Shown: positions 43,494 to 54,882, counted from the stretch's first letter. The stretch is 64,000 nucleotides of DNA from Catonia carolina (GCA_035578175.1 JAQMRL010000006.1:60567001-60631000); one strand, 5' to 3'. Notes: a model not told the origin generated them from the sequence alone. A program made the numbers and translations.

Positions 43494-44845
43494 TACGAGG
43501 GTAGGCTGATAAGTAATGCACACATGCTTGTAGAAGACAACTAAATAAACTTCAGTAGCGCGCCTGGTGGCATGTGGAAGTACTATTTCTCCTCTACAAG
43601 CCTGCGCAGTTTGAAGGCGTTGCTTTCATTCAGTTTGTTTTGAGTAGTGGAAGTATGGCGTCGTGTTCTGGTGCTATGTCAACGAGAATTAAACAACGCG
43701 CTGTTATCGAATTTTTAACTGCTGAGAAAGTGAATCCTAGTGAGATTTATCGTCGTTTAAAGGCTGTTTATTGTGACGATACTGTTGATAGGTCTACTGT
43801 GAATCGTTGGGTAATAAAATTTCGTGATTGCCAACCTGGAAAAGCCTTAATTGTTGACAAAACACGCAGTGGACGACCAATCACTGCCTCAGACGATAAT
43901 CGTCGCAAACTCATCGATGATTTGATTCAAAATGACCGGCGAATCACTCAACAGCGTATCGCAAACCAAATTGGAATATCTAAGGAACGTGTTGGCTTCA
44001 TTATTGAACAATTGGGATACCGTAAAATCTGTGCACGATGGGTACCACGCCGTCTGACAGACGAGAATAAACAGCGTCGATTGGAATGCTGTGAACAACT
44101 TTTGAAGCGCTACCGTGACGAAGGAGACGACTTTCTTTTGAATATTGTGACGGGGGACGAGTCATGGGTTCATCATTACGATCCCGAAGAAAAAAGGCAG
44201 AGCGCTGAATATCGTCATCCTCATTCTCCTGTTGTGAAAAAGTTCAAAACACAACCGTCCGCAAAAAAAATTCTTTTGACTGTGTTTTGGGATGCTCGCC
44301 GAGTTTATGTGACTGATTATCTGGAACGAGGGGCAACGGTAAATTCTGCTCAGTATATACAGACTCTGAAACACCTCCGACGTCGAGTTTGTCGTGTTAG
44401 AGGCAACCTGGCGCCAATAATTTTGCAACACGACAATGCTCGTCCACACACTTCGCGTGCAACTGGAGAGGCTCTGAGAAACCTGAAGTTTCAACCAATT
44501 TTACACCCTCCGTATTCTCCCGACCTTGCGCCTTGCGATTTTTATTTTTTTCCTCTACTGAAGAGAGACCTTAAGGGTAATCATTACAGCTCGGACAATG
44601 AGGTGAAGGCAGCTATTGCGTCCTGGGTTCGAGGAAAGTCGGAAGAATTTTTCAGTGACGGAATGAAAAAACTTGTTAAACGTTGGGAGAAATGTGTAAT
44701 GCTTAACGGTGACTATATTGAAAAATAAATAGATAATTTGGTAGGTTAAGATTTGTACTTTAATTTGTTATTTACCCCATCTTGCTATTTCTTTTTGTTC
44801 GTCTTCTACAAGCATGTGTGCATTACTTATCAGCCTACCCTCGTA
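43494..44845 (+). mobile_element. Complete mariner with identical 45-bp ends
   Basis: 43494-43538 and 44801-44845 are perfect inverted copies (starting TACGAGGGTAGGCTGATAAG); the outer TA on each side is the target duplication. Removing the element restores an open frame in the older mariner. 1348 bp between the TA pairs, the normal mariner length. Confidence 0.95.
43655..44728 (+). CDS. Mariner transposase, apparently intact
   Basis: DD34D transposase that would cut the element at its inverted ends and reinsert it at TA. The frame is open from 43574 (384 codons); the ATG at 43655 gives 357 residues, closest to the usual 340-355, and starts the conserved N-terminus. Numbered from 43574: two helix-turn-helix regions at about 38-80 and 110-148, a WVPRRLT linker at 156-162, then catalytic Asp195 (TGDESW), Asp287 (QHDNARPH) and Asp322 (LAPCDF), with 34 residues between the last two. 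No stop or frameshift. With identical terminal repeats this points to very recent movement. Confidence 0.93.
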   Translation: MASCSGAMSTRIKQRAVIEFLTAEKVNPSEIYRRLKAVYCDDTVDRSTVNRWVIKFRDCQPGKALIVDKTRSGRPITASDDNRRKLIDDLIQNDRRITQQRIANQIGISKERVGFIIEQLGYRKICARWVPRRLTDENKQRRLECCEQLLKRYRDEGDDFLLNIVTGDESWVHHYDPEEKRQSAEYRHPHSPVVKKFKTQPSAKKILLTVFWDARRVYVTDYLERGATVNSAQYIQTLKHLRRRVCRVRGNLAPIILQHDNARPHTSRATGEALRNLKFQPILHPPYSPDLAPCDFYFFPLLKRDLKGNHYSSDNEVKAAIASWVRGKSEEFFSDGMKKLVKRWEKCVMLNGDYIEK

Positions 44846-44879
44846 CGTCAAAGAGTAAGGAAAAAACGCCCCGAAATGT

Positions 44880-45204
44880 GGATGGACAAATCATGGGTTC
44901 TCCACCAAGACAATGCGCCAGCTCATTCCGCGTTATCTGTCAAGAGGTTCCTAGCCAAGTACAGCATCTCAGTGTTCCACCTTATTCACCAGCTCTTGCA
45001 CCATGTGACTTCTACCTGTTCCCTAAGGTTAAATCTGCATTAAAAGGGACAATTTTTGAGTCTGTGGAAGCTGTAAAAGAGAAAGCGGCACTTATCCTGA
45101 AGGAGCTGACAGAAGATGACTTCCAGCACTGTTTCCAACAATGGAAAATTCGCATGAAGCGTTGTATGAATAGAGGAGTGTATATTGAAGATGACAATAA
45201 GTGA
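44880..45204 (+). pseudogene. Older mariner transposase, C-terminal part, frameshifted
   Basis: Contains WVLHQDNAPAHS (second catalytic Asp) in one frame and VPPYSPALAPCDFYLFPKVK (third Asp) in the next, so a one-base shift separates them near 44970. It ends RGVYIEDDNK then TGA. A second, inverted copy of this end lies at 43030-43250. Confidence 0.88.
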
Positions 45205-45339
45205 GTATGTATAAAATTAAAATAATTTTTTTTAAAACGTCAGTCTCGTTGTTTAATAGCCACGCCTCGTATATTACAATGATATTACATAATAATCATG
45301 CGCGACTAATTTTGCGTAAAAATTTTTACATACTTTATA

Positions 45340-45432
45340 CTAGTATTAAAATCCGTATAAAAGTACTACTTTTACTAGAACTTAAACCACGGAATCTTCG
45401 TCTACATAAATCAGCTGTTAAATAGCTGAAAC
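45340..45432 (-). mobile_element. SINE-F head fragment
   Basis: Inverse of the SINE-F head-body junction (AATCCGTATAAAAGTA, AAATCAGCTGTTAAATAGCT). Confidence 0.65.
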
Positions 45433-45433
45433 A

Positions 45434-45725
45434 AATTTTTAAGACACTTAACAATAGATTTAAAGCGTCGGATAAGTGGTTGAAAGAAATCAGAAGGTAT
45501 ATTAAGAAAACTGGAATAAACCGAGACAACATAATGTATGAAACCAAATTAAGACAACTGATTTACTGACTTTAAGGGCTTTCATGAAAAGTAAAAACAA
45601 CACCGGTTGGACGGAAAAAGGACAAAAGCCATAATGAAAGAATCCTGAGAAAATGTGCTGCAAAGACAGGTTCCAGAAATATATAAAGTCACTTCACGTA
45701 ATCTGAAATTGGCCCATTTTACGAA
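45434..45725 (+). pseudogene. LINE-tail-like remnant, copy 2
   Basis: Matches 42090-42400: a FKASDKWLKEIRRYIKK stretch, then GFHEK-like and TGWTEK-like segments with stops. Confidence 0.4.
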
Positions 45726-45825
45726 AAACATTAACTACGATACAAGTAGAAACAAATCAAATTACTCTACTGCACTCATGAACTTGAAAAATTGTGTTTT
45801 TTATGTTTAATATTTTGTTCAATAA

Positions 45826-46790
45826 TACCGGGTGATTACAAATGAAATAGACACTTTCGGTAGCCTCTAAAAAATTAAACTGGTGTATTTTAATACAGTA
45901 AATGATATAGGTTTACAGGGAATTTTTTAAATTTTTGTTGGTACAACGTTTGAAAATGACACCTTATAAATTACAGTTAGCTCAAAGTTTAAATATCGGT
46001 AATAAAGTCTTACGTAAAAAGTTTTGTACGGAGTTGCAGGGTTGTGTTGAAAATGATGCCATTTTTCATCGCTGAATTTTCAGTGATGAATGTACGTTTC
46101 GCATTAGTGGAAAAGTTAATAGACGTAATGTAATAATATGAAGCACAGAAAACCCAAGAGCAAGTTTACAGCATATAAGCGATTCCCCTAAAGTGAACGT
46201 ACTTTGCGCTATATCTTGTGAAAAGGTTTACGGGCCGTTCTTTTTTTACGAAGTGTCTGTAACCGGAGTAATTTATCTGGAAATGTTACATGAATGGCTA
46301 ATTCCTCAACTCCAGGAAGATAGTGACAACTTCATTTTTGTACAAGCTGGAGTTCCGCCTCAATGGCACTCACAGATCAAATATTATCTGGATGAACGCC
46401 TTTCTGGGCGATGGATTGGCCGTATAAGTGAGGACAATATGGTGTACAAGCGTTGGCCACCTCGAAGTCCAGATTTAACGCCCCGCGACTACTTTTTATG
46501 AGGTCATGTAAAAGACACAGTTTTTGTACCACCCTTTCTTGTCGATATCGATGATTTAAAACAACGCATCACAAATGCTCTCGCTATTGTTGACCACCAT
46601 GTGTATGGGAAGAATTCAACAACCGTGTTGATATCTGTCATGTTACAAACGGTGCACACATTAAATATTTATGGGTAAAAAAACTTAATGCATTCTTGTA
46701 TATAATCATGTAAGTTAATCATCTTAACTTTTAAAAAATACATTTTCTATAAGCTATCGAAAGTGTCATTTCTTTTGTAATCACCCGGTA
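45826..46790 (+). mobile_element. Tc1/mariner-superfamily element, internally deleted
   Basis: Inverted ends TACCGGGTGATTACAAATGA and (reversed) TACCGGGTGATTACAAAAGA, both with a TA border. 965 bp including the TA pairs, and only part of a transposase, so non-autonomous. Confidence 0.85.
45950..46675 (+). pseudogene. Tc1/mariner-superfamily transposase, broken
   Basis: Pieces in order: a KLQLAQSLNIGNKVLRKKF stretch, an FSDECTF segment (first catalytic Asp), then the frame from 46193 with FIFVQAGVPPQWH, WPPRSPDLTPRDYFL and, after a stop at about 46499, VKDTVFVPPF. The position where Asp is expected (QDG) reads QAG, so the second catalytic residue is lost. 46 residues separate that position from the third Asp, wider than in DD34D mariners. 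The N-terminal DNA-binding domain is deleted. Confidence 0.8.
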
Positions 46791-47686
46791 TTATGTATCA
46801 ATTTTTGTAAAAATTATTTTAGTTTAATTTTTGTAGCCACCAATTACGTTTGTAACCCATTAAGTACCTTTTTTAGTTGATATGAATTCAAAACAATAAT
46901 TTAAAAATTACAAACTGTATTAATAAAATAATTAATTAATCTAGATAAAAACTATATTTAATAACACTGAAAACGCATTAATAATTCCAGAATAATTTAA
47001 AACAAGAATGCAAACTCAACAGAAATCACAAACTGCAAACAAATTAAAAATAACAAATGCATTTAAATATTTTACAAATCTTTCTTAACTAATATCGATT
47101 GCATTTTAGTTATGGACACGTTTAGTAAATTAAAAAAAAACAAAGGTCAATGTATTTTATTGTTTTAAGAGGCTATTAAACTAACCTAGTCCAATATAAT
47201 GAAATTGCAATACACGATTTCATTTGAGTTGAAAGGTAAAAGACCTAATACATACAATAATACAAAATAATTACACGAATACAATACAAAACTGTAAGAC
47301 ATTAATATTTCTATGTCATAATTGTGAACTATCAATGAACGAAAGTAAATAATTTATGATAAATGTTATAATTTGTCATAAATTCCTATAAAGTATATGA
47401 GTATTTGATTAAATGATTTTTTATCGGTATAAAAATACGTTTATTGATAAGTCACGAATTTATCGACAAGTATATAACAAATGTTATTTAAACGTTTATT
47501 CGAATTGCAGAACAATTAAAAGTAATTACGTACGATTTATTTTAATGAATGAGTGAATATTTTGCAATTACAGTAACTTTTTTTAAGCAATAAAGCAAAC
47601 AAAGAAGGTGTCAATTAATAATTTTTTATCGGTTGAAAAGTTTTATATAATACGATTATGTTTTATATCTTGTAGTAAACTAAAAA
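46791..47686. other. No feature recognised
   Basis: About 900 bases of AT-rich unique DNA without a usable frame. Confidence 0.45.
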
Positions 47687-48788
47687 ATCTGGTGTGAAAC
47701 ACTCACACAACTTTCACTTGCCAATGCAAATAACTTAATTAACAATATAACTTAACATTAGTAATAAAACATTAGAAATAAACAAAAAACTAACCTCAAT
47801 AAACATAATATTTTAATCATGAGTAAAAGACGTCAAGTGAAAATAAACCTAGTTTAGCTTAAAAATACGGAAAATCACTTCACGCTAACTAGGCTCTCTA
47901 GAGAAAAATACTCTTAATAAAAGTTGTAGATCGTTTAATTTCCTACAAATTTGATTTGTTTTTTTTATTTAGTGATGATGCCTACATAAACCTTGGGCTT
48001 GTGCGTAGGTTATGTGGTGATTTACAGATGAAAAAATGCCAGACCTGACCGGGAATGGAACCCGGGACCCCGGCATAGTAGCCAGTTGCGCTGACCACTA
48101 CACCACGGGCCGGCCCGTGATTATATACACTTCCGTCATAAAATGCATACTAAGGCCGAAATCTTAAAAATATCAATTTTCACACGTTTTCGTGAGAAAA
48201 AAACAGAAAATCATTAATTACCCCTTAACTAAGCGTTATACAAAAAAAATGTTAAAAATAAAAGTTGTAGGATTTAAAATTCTCTACAACTTATATTATA
48301 CACATTTTTGCGCCAAAATGCATATTTAAGTCACAACCTTAAAAACATTTTTTACTTGAATACAGCGCCTCCAAGAATTTCAGCAGACATGACGTCCAGA
48401 CCTATCTTGTAAAGCATAAAAAATCTAGTAAAACAGGCGATTTTTTAAAAAAAATCGTAGTAGGCCTACCAGTTTTTGAAAAAATTGCAAAACAGTGAAA
48501 AATGACACGAATAAGCTACTACTTCCGGTTGACCGATTTTGATGAAAATGTTCGTGTCGGGTCCGGTAGTAGTGTCTAACTTAAGTTTTAAGTTTCAAGT
48601 TCGTACAATGTTCTGTTCTTGAGATATTCTGTTCACACACACACACACACAGACCAATCGCTAAAAACATGTTTTTTGGGTTCAGGGGGTCTGAAAACGT
48701 GTAGATCCGGTGAAAACTCTATTTCGAAAAATCTACATGAAAACAATACTTTCCTTTCTATATATTTAAATAGACAAGGAAAGTAAAA
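47687..48788 (+). mobile_element. RepE, full-length, carrying a SINE-C
   Basis: Both RepE ends are present; short CA tract at 48637-48650. A SINE lies at 47957-48117. Confidence 0.85.
47957..48117 (-). mobile_element. SINE-C, tRNA-headed
   Basis: Minus strand: GGCCCGTGGTGTAGTGGTCA (box A) and GGTTCCATTCCC (box B), then GGTCTGGCATTTTTTC and a tail unlike SINE-B (TAACCTACGCACAAGCCC). TGATT is repeated on both sides (47952-47956, 48118-48122), a short possible target duplication; uninterrupted RepE copies show the empty site. Confidence 0.8.
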
Positions 48789-48852
48789 GTTCTGGTTGGA
48801 TACACTCACATGACTTTCTCTTACCAATGTAAATAATGAACAATATAACCTA
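48789..48852 (+). mobile_element. RepE 5'-end fragment
   Basis: The RepE start (TTCTGGTTGGATACACTCAC, ACTTTCTCTTACCAATG) follows directly after a complete RepE, as in a truncated head-to-tail dimer. Confidence 0.6.
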
Positions 48853-49213
48853 GTTTAATTATACAGTGATTTTTAAGTAAGGAAACGGCTTTATATTGCG
48901 TAATTGAGACGTACTAGGCGGAAAAGCTCATGCGGAACTTTCTAACGCTAGTAATACATTTAAGAAAATAAAATTTGCGGAAAATTCAAGTTATATTGTA
49001 CCTTATAACCTCCACCCTGGAATTGCTTTGTCTACAGCAAAAAGCTAAAAAAACCACTAAAAATGTAAGCATAATTACACGTCATAATAATTATAGCTAA
49101 GCAGTTAATTAAAAAAAAAGAATCAACCTTCTACGAGCTTTCTTTCAGACAAATATTTTCGTAAGTCATTGTTATTACAGCTGTTTAGGCGAATTTTTTT
49201 AATTATTTATTTA
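48853..49213. other. No feature recognised
   Basis: No frame or match. Confidence 0.4.
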
Positions 49214-49390
49214 TTTATTTAACGTCGCATCAACTGAAACGGTCATTAGCGACGACGTTGGGGTGTAACTGTGTGAGGGTGAAATGATTTTTTGTAACGT
49301 ACGAAAATATGCCGTGGCTGAGTGGGATTCGAACCCACGACCGCATGATGAGAGACGAGCACGATACTAACTACACCATGCGGTCGGCAG
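49214..49390 (-). mobile_element. Mosaic SINE: SINE-B head with a different tail
   Basis: Minus strand: the same head as SINE-B (CATGGTGTAGTTAGTATCGT, box B GGTTCGAATCCC) but a different 3' tail (CGTCGCTAATGACCGTTTCA) and an ATTT-type end. The third head-tail combination in the window. Confidence 0.75.
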
Positions 49391-49645
49391 ATGAAATTTC
49401 ACTTTTGATATTATGATTAAAAAACAAAGTCCCATTTTCTTGGTTACTACTTTTTTTTTGACAAGATATTTTTATTTGCAACCGTGTTATAAAATTAACA
49501 AGCCAATTTGATAAAAAAATGGATACAAATATTGACAAATTTTAAGACATTGAGGAGATCGCTGTCCATTCACAGCGATAGTACCATTGGTTACTACTTA
49601 ACGTATTTTGAATATAGAATCTTCTTCTTCTTTGCCTGCTATCCA

Positions 49646-50093
49646 TTAATGGATGTTTGCGATCACCGCTGACCATTTTTCCCTGTCACCACACGTGTGT
49701 ATTATGTCTCCTGCGGCCTCCATCCCTGTCCATTGCTTGATATTCTGTAGCCACGACATCCTCCTTCTGCCTACTCCTCTCCGTCCCTCTATCTTCCCCT
49801 CAATTATCAGTTGCAGCAGATGGTACCTCTCATTGCGCATCAAATGTCCCAGATAAGCGGTCTTCCTTCTTTTTATGGTGCTCATCAGTTCCCGTTTCCT
49901 TCCTATCCTCTCCAGAATCTCCTCATTGGTTCTTTTTGCTGTCCATGGAACCTTCAGGATTCTTCGGTATATCCACATTTCAAATGCTTCCAGCCTGTTC
50001 ATGGTGTTAACCTTCAGCGTCCAACCCTCCATGCCATACAAAAGTACCGACCATACATAGCATTTTGTGAATCGTATTTTAAGGTTGAGGTCA
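49646..50093 (-). pseudogene. LINE reverse transcriptase, C-terminal continuation
   Basis: After the frameshift the other frame continues FDLNLKIRFTKCYVWSVLLYG and then the frame 50041-49646: RLEAFEMWIYRRILK, YLGHLMRNERYHLL, IEGRRGVGRRRMSWLQN, EKWSAVIANIH, then stop. This is the conserved C-terminal region of such LINEs. One frameshift is the only clear lesion, so the insertion is fairly young. Confidence 0.88.
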
Positions 50094-51641
50094 AATTCCC
50101 GTGTTTGTGAGGATGCTTCTGAACCTTATAAATGCACTCTGTGCCTTCTCTATTCGACACTTGATTTCCACATCTGATGACCAGTCTTCACATAACCAAG
50201 TTCCTAAATAGTTGAACTTCTTCACACGCTCTATGTCTTCATTGTTGAGCTTTAGCTTTGAATTCTGAAACTCATCTGGTTTGCGAGTAATTATTAAGAA
50301 CTTTGTCTTTCTTACGTTGATATCTATTCCCATACCTTTGCTATGCACTGCAACTGTGTTGAGGAGATGTTGAAGGTCATTCATGTTATCCGCCACAAGA
50401 ACCGTGTCATCCGCATACCGTACATTGTTGATCCATGTGCCGTTCACTTTGATGCCCAACTGTTGTCCTTCGAGTGCTTCTTGGAAAATGCTTTCCGAAT
50501 ACAAGTTGAACAGGAGTGGGGAGAGGACACATCCCTGTCTCACACCTCTAACAATACTCTGTGCCTCTGTAGTTTCATTGTCAATCCTCACTGCAGCCGT
50601 TTGATTCCAGTATAAGTCCTCTATACATCGGACATCCCTTTGATCTATGTCAAGTCCTCTCAATATTTGAACAAGTTTACTATGTTGTACCTTGTCAAAT
50701 GCTTTTTCGTAATCTATAAAGCACAAAATTACATTCTTCCCCTGATCGTAGCATTTCTGAACCAGTACCTGGATTGCTACCAGTGCCTCTCTCGTACCAA
50801 GACCCCTTTTAAATCCAAACTGGGAGGATCCCATATCACTTTCACACTTAGTGGAGATTCTGTATTGGAGAACCTTGAGAAAAATTTTAAGAGTATGACT
50901 CATTACGCTGATAAGTCTGTGCTCCTCACATTTGGTTGCATTACTCTTTTTTGGAAGTGGGATGAAAAGAGATGCAAGCCATCTGACTGGGAATTTTCCC
51001 CTATCATAAATTTGATTGAAAAACCTTTGAAGCATCTTAACACCCTCATTGTCAAGTAACTTGAGCATCTCAACCGGTACCTGATCCGGTCCAACTGCTT
51101 TCCCATTTTTTGAGGTTTTTAATGCTCTAATAATTTCTTCAATTGTAATTGCAGGCCCAGATAGATCATTTCCACCCTCAAGGTTATTCTCCAACTGAGG
51201 TCTTTCATCTGCAAAGAGATTACCAATATATCGCTCCCATATTGCTTTCTTCTCTCCGATATCATGTGCCATCTGTCCATGCTCATCCTGAGTGTTAGAG
51301 AAAGTCATTTTCCTATATATCCCAGCTACCTCCTTCAATTTCCTCTGCAGATTATAATCATCGTGCTGTTCCTGCAGGCATTCCAACTCCTCGCACTGCT
51401 CCCTCAGCCACTTGTTTTTTGCCACTCTTATTTCTTTTCTTATGGCATTTTGCAACATTCTATACCCGTTTTGGTTTCCTTGGCACTTGTATTTTCTTCT
51501 CTCCTCAAACATTGCCAATATTTCGTTTGTCATCCAATTTTTTCTTTTGATCTTTTGTCTATATCCTATTTCCTTTTGCGTCACATCCATGATCTGCTCC
51601 TCCATATTCCTCCAAGCGCCATCCAAGGTCTCTTCGTCTGC
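50094..51641 (-). pseudogene. LINE reverse transcriptase, main part
   Basis: The open frame is 51665-50091, but its first eight codons come from flanking DNA; element sequence starts at 51641. Numbered from 51665: first catalytic Asp at 318 (FIDYEKAFD), GVRQGC at 374-379 followed by LSPLLFNLY, YADD at 417-420. Upstream are PKKSNATKCEEHRLISV and QFGFKRGLGTREA blocks. All core RT residues I could check are present. A one-base shift near 50094-50100 ends this frame; the protein continues in the next feature. Confidence 0.88.
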
Positions 51642-51653
51642 TGAATATAGAAT

Positions 51654-52974
51654 AATCATTAACAATTCTGAACATAAATTAACATAAATTTGCTATCAGA
51701 AACGGAAAAAAAAAATTTTGAAAAAATATTTTTGCCATTTTTGGTGAGGGAATACTACTACCCCCTTAAAATGGCTATTTAAGGAATAAAAATTTCACAT
51801 TATACATCTATTATCGTTCTACAAAGCTGTAATTTAGTGAAAATTAAAACTATTTTTGAATTTTTTGGATTAAATATTCAAAAGACAACAGGTGGAACCA
51901 CCTAAGTATTCAAGAACACGTAATAGCAAAGATAAAAAATTCAAAAAGATTTATACTATTATATTGTTCTACGATGGAGTAATTTAGTGGAAAATAAAAC
52001 TATCTTTGGACCTACTGGATTAAACATTTCAAGAACACCGACGCACTGAAGCAATCAAGTCAACAACTGATATGAATTTACACTGAACTGTTAAGTTAAA
52101 TACACAAAGTTTACGGTAGGATACTCAACGGAAATTCCATATATTTAAAAACAATGATTTAACAATTTCAAATCTTACAGAAAATATAAAATAATCAGAA
52201 AGCGTACGATTGTTAGAATAAAAAAGAACAACAATACAATCGAGGTTTTAACTTTTAAGATTCATGCAAGAATGCATGTTCTTTTTTATGAATTTTATAT
52301 AAAAAAATTTTTAATACATTTTTATTATTAATTATACCTATGAAATAGATATTACAATACGGTGACCAAACTTGAAAGTCTCTATGCTGTAGAATGTATA
52401 CAGTTTAATATGAAAGGACCTCTTAACAGAATTCAAGAGAAAGAGAAAAAACCCTTTTATAAGACCCCGTCTCATAACTGGTGGCACTATTCAAGCCCAC
52501 TTAGGTTTCGTAAGAAAGAAAAAGGTTTTCCTTTGAACTACGAATAAAACTATTAGTTATTTCTGTATTTACTCTTTTAAAAGGAAATCGAATGACACCA
52601 TTTTTATTTCCAAATTCCGACTTTGATTTCTTGACTTCCGGTTGAAACCGGAACTTCAAACCAAATCCAAGACCACTAACTTTATGTATAGATTAGGAAC
52701 CCGAAAACAGTTTGTTGCTACCTCTTGTAACTATGTTAGTTTCTGACATCTGGATGTGACGGAAGGACGGAAATCGAAAAATGATAGATGAAAAATTTTA
52801 AAAATGTCCACCAATCATAACAAAAATATTAGGACCTAAGAAAGTAAAGATTACAAGATGCGCTGTAATGAAGAACTTTTCTAAAATATTGAGGAACTGA
52901 TAACTTCATTCAGAAAAGAAGACACGTACACATTAAAAGAATTTTAACAAAAAAAGAACAGCCAGAAGGATTCT
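51654..52974. other. No gene recognised
   Basis: AT-rich. ACTACTACCCCCTTAA at about 51764-51779 resembles the right end of the TTAA element at 58136-58833, but no left partner was found. The 61-codon frame at 52362 is unsupported. Confidence 0.4.
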
Positions 52975-53160
52975 AGAATCAATGAAGAAAAGTAAGACAT
53001 CAGTCAACTGGTTCAAGGAAGTCAAGAAGGACCTAAGAGAAAAAAGTAACACAAGAAACGGTTATAAAACACACAAGAGTATTAGGGTATCTAAGGGATC
53101 CTGGAGCAAATCAAAACAGGGAAGACAGAAAACATCTGATCGGAGAGAGAAAGAAAAACG
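52975..53160 (+). pseudogene. LINE-tail-like remnant, copy 3 (weak)
   Basis: A Lys/Arg-rich frame with TSVNWFKEVKKDLREK parallels the SDKWIKEVRKNIEK stretch at 42120 and its copy at 45460. Short; could be convergent basic sequence. Confidence 0.3.
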
Positions 53161-53319
53161 AAGAACTAGGTAATAGATGATAATTAACGTGGTCAACACT
53201 GACGTAATTGAAAGTAATTAATAATAATAAATGACATAATTTGTCCATTATTAAGTAGCATTAATAATAAAATGGGGAAAATCCTTGGGGCGAACCTAGA
53301 AAACGGACAAAACAAAACT

Positions 53320-53470
53320 CCAAAAGCTAAACTCCAAACATAATGTTTTAAGAAATGTTTCCTAATCTGTAAGTCAATGTTTGTAGTCACTAAGGTGTTT
53401 TTCATTTCAAAAGCTTTTCTAACTTCAGCAATCCTACTATATAGGATAGGCACACGAATTTCCTGAGCTG
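53320..53470 (-). pseudogene. RTE-like LINE fragment
   Basis: Matches 56370-56470 of the LINE at 55947-57607 (CCAAACATAATGTTTTAAGAA, TTTTTCATTTCAAA). Confidence 0.7.
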
Positions 53471-54205
53471 GTGATGAAAGAGATGAATTAAAGTGAGAGT
53501 GAGTGTTGGTCGGTAACAGCGAGAGGGGAATTAGGCTACGGTTCCCTTCCACGCCCCGCTGATATTATGTAAAGCTTTTTTTTAACCTGACATTTCCCTT
53601 GTAGTATTATATAAACAGTTCCGACGGAGGTGGAGGGTTGTTTGCTGATGTCGGATCAAGTGGCCAGGCGGCGGGTTTTTGGTTGGTAGGCGGTTGCAGC
53701 CTCCTTGAGGCTGGACGAGAACGCCTCAATTGAGTCCAACACTACTTTTCCCATCGTGAGGGAGTGAACATGAGTTTTCCTCGCCGCCACGAATATAAAA
53801 AAAATCCTACTACATTTAAAAAGTATAGATTGTAAAACAAACACAAACAAAACAAAAATTCAACTAAAGTAACAGCACTACCAAATACGGAATAAACAAC
53901 AAAAAGCAAATATGCAATTCTTTTAAGGATTAGCAAAATCAGATAATACAGAAAAACGTAATACTAATGAGCTAAAGAAGAATCTAATTAGAAGACCCCG
54001 TCTGTCGTTTACCAGAGCAAAGTAAATAAAATAGAATAAAAAACCAGAATAAAGAAAACCAAATAAAATAAGTAAACATATACTAAACTTAAGAAGCATA
54101 CTGCGCTACTGGAGAACGATCAACTTAAGATTATTACTGGAATAAAACAGCATTATAATTTCTGCGTGCGCTATACGCCGGATTATTGTACCCTTAAATT
54201 AAAAA
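53471..54205. other. No feature recognised
   Basis: 53600-53760 is locally GC-richer with short minus-strand frames (53656-53936), but nothing is recognised. Confidence 0.4.
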
Positions 54206-54668
54206 ATCTGGTGCGAAACACTCACACAACTTTCTCTTGCCAATGCAAATAATTAACAATATAACCTAACATTAGTAATAAAACATTAGAAATAACCAAA
54301 AAACTAACATCAAAAAACATAACCGTATTTTAATCATGAGTGAAAGACGCAAAATGAAAATCGACCTCAGTTTGGCTTAAAAATACGGAAAATCACTCTT
54401 TCATGCTAAACTAGGCTCTGTAGAGAAAAGTGCTCTAAACAAAAGTTGTAGATATTTTAATTTCCTATAAATTTGACTATACATACTTTTGTCGTAAGAT
54501 GCATACTAAGGCCGAAATCTTAAAAAAATTGATTTTTCACACGTTTTCGTGAGAAAAAAACAGAAAATCGCTAATTACCGCTAAACTAAGCGTAATTGAA
54601 ATAAAAGTGGTCGGGTTTTAAATTCTCTACTTTTTTTATTATACAAAACTTTGGGCTAAAACGCATAT
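54206..54668 (+). mobile_element. RepE, 5' half
   Basis: Starts at AATCTGGTGCGAAACACTCA and stops in the module region, where a RepA 3' fragment begins. Confidence 0.8.
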
Positions 54669-54731
54669 GCTGCTGTAAAACCGTTACAGGTTCAAACCAG
54701 ACTTTTGGGTGATGACCTAAACAACAACAAT
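54669..54731 (+). mobile_element. RepA 3' fragment
   Basis: ACAGGTTCAAACCAGACTTT...GATGACCTAAACAACAACAA, lying between two RepE copies in opposite orientation. Confidence 0.75.
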
Positions 54732-54881
54732 CGAAACTTTACTATATTTTTACTTTCTCTTGCCTGTATGAATACATAAGAAGGAAAGTATTGTTTTCAT
54801 GTCGATTTTTCGAAATCGAGTTTTCGCCGGATCTACACGTTTTCAGAGCCCATGAACCCAAAAAACATGTTTTTAGCGATT

Positions 54882-54882
<1 letters not shown>

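Larger units (their letters stand above)
42986..45274. mobile_element. Older mariner with both ends derived from its 3' end
   Basis: The right end (44846-45274) runs plus-strand into a terminal repeat with CGTCAGTCTCGTTGTTTAAT. The left end (42986 to about 43258) is an inverted copy of that same 3' region, coding sequence included. From about 43275 (GATGAAACGTGG, the first catalytic Asp context) plus-strand transposase sequence runs to 43493 and resumes at 44846 after the inserted mariner. The normal 5' half is absent. The junction at 43240-43290 repeats AAACGTGGTTTT and CTTAGGGAACA, as from template switching. Confidence 0.85.
49621..51641 (-). mobile_element. 5'-truncated RTE-like LINE with 12-bp target duplication
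   Basis: TGAATATAGAAT at 49609-49620 and 51642-51653 brackets the element exactly. The 3' end on the minus strand is a short (AAG)n run instead of poly-A. 2.0 kb of reverse-transcriptase coding sequence; no endonuclease domain remains because of 5' truncation. RTE clade is a tentative call. Confidence 0.9.

Noticed and set aside
44162..44494. 110-codon minus-strand frame
   Set aside because: Antisense to the intact mariner transposase.
49653..51687. Many plus-strand frames of 60-139 codons
   Set aside because: Shadows of the minus-strand LINE reverse transcriptase, which has all the RT motifs.
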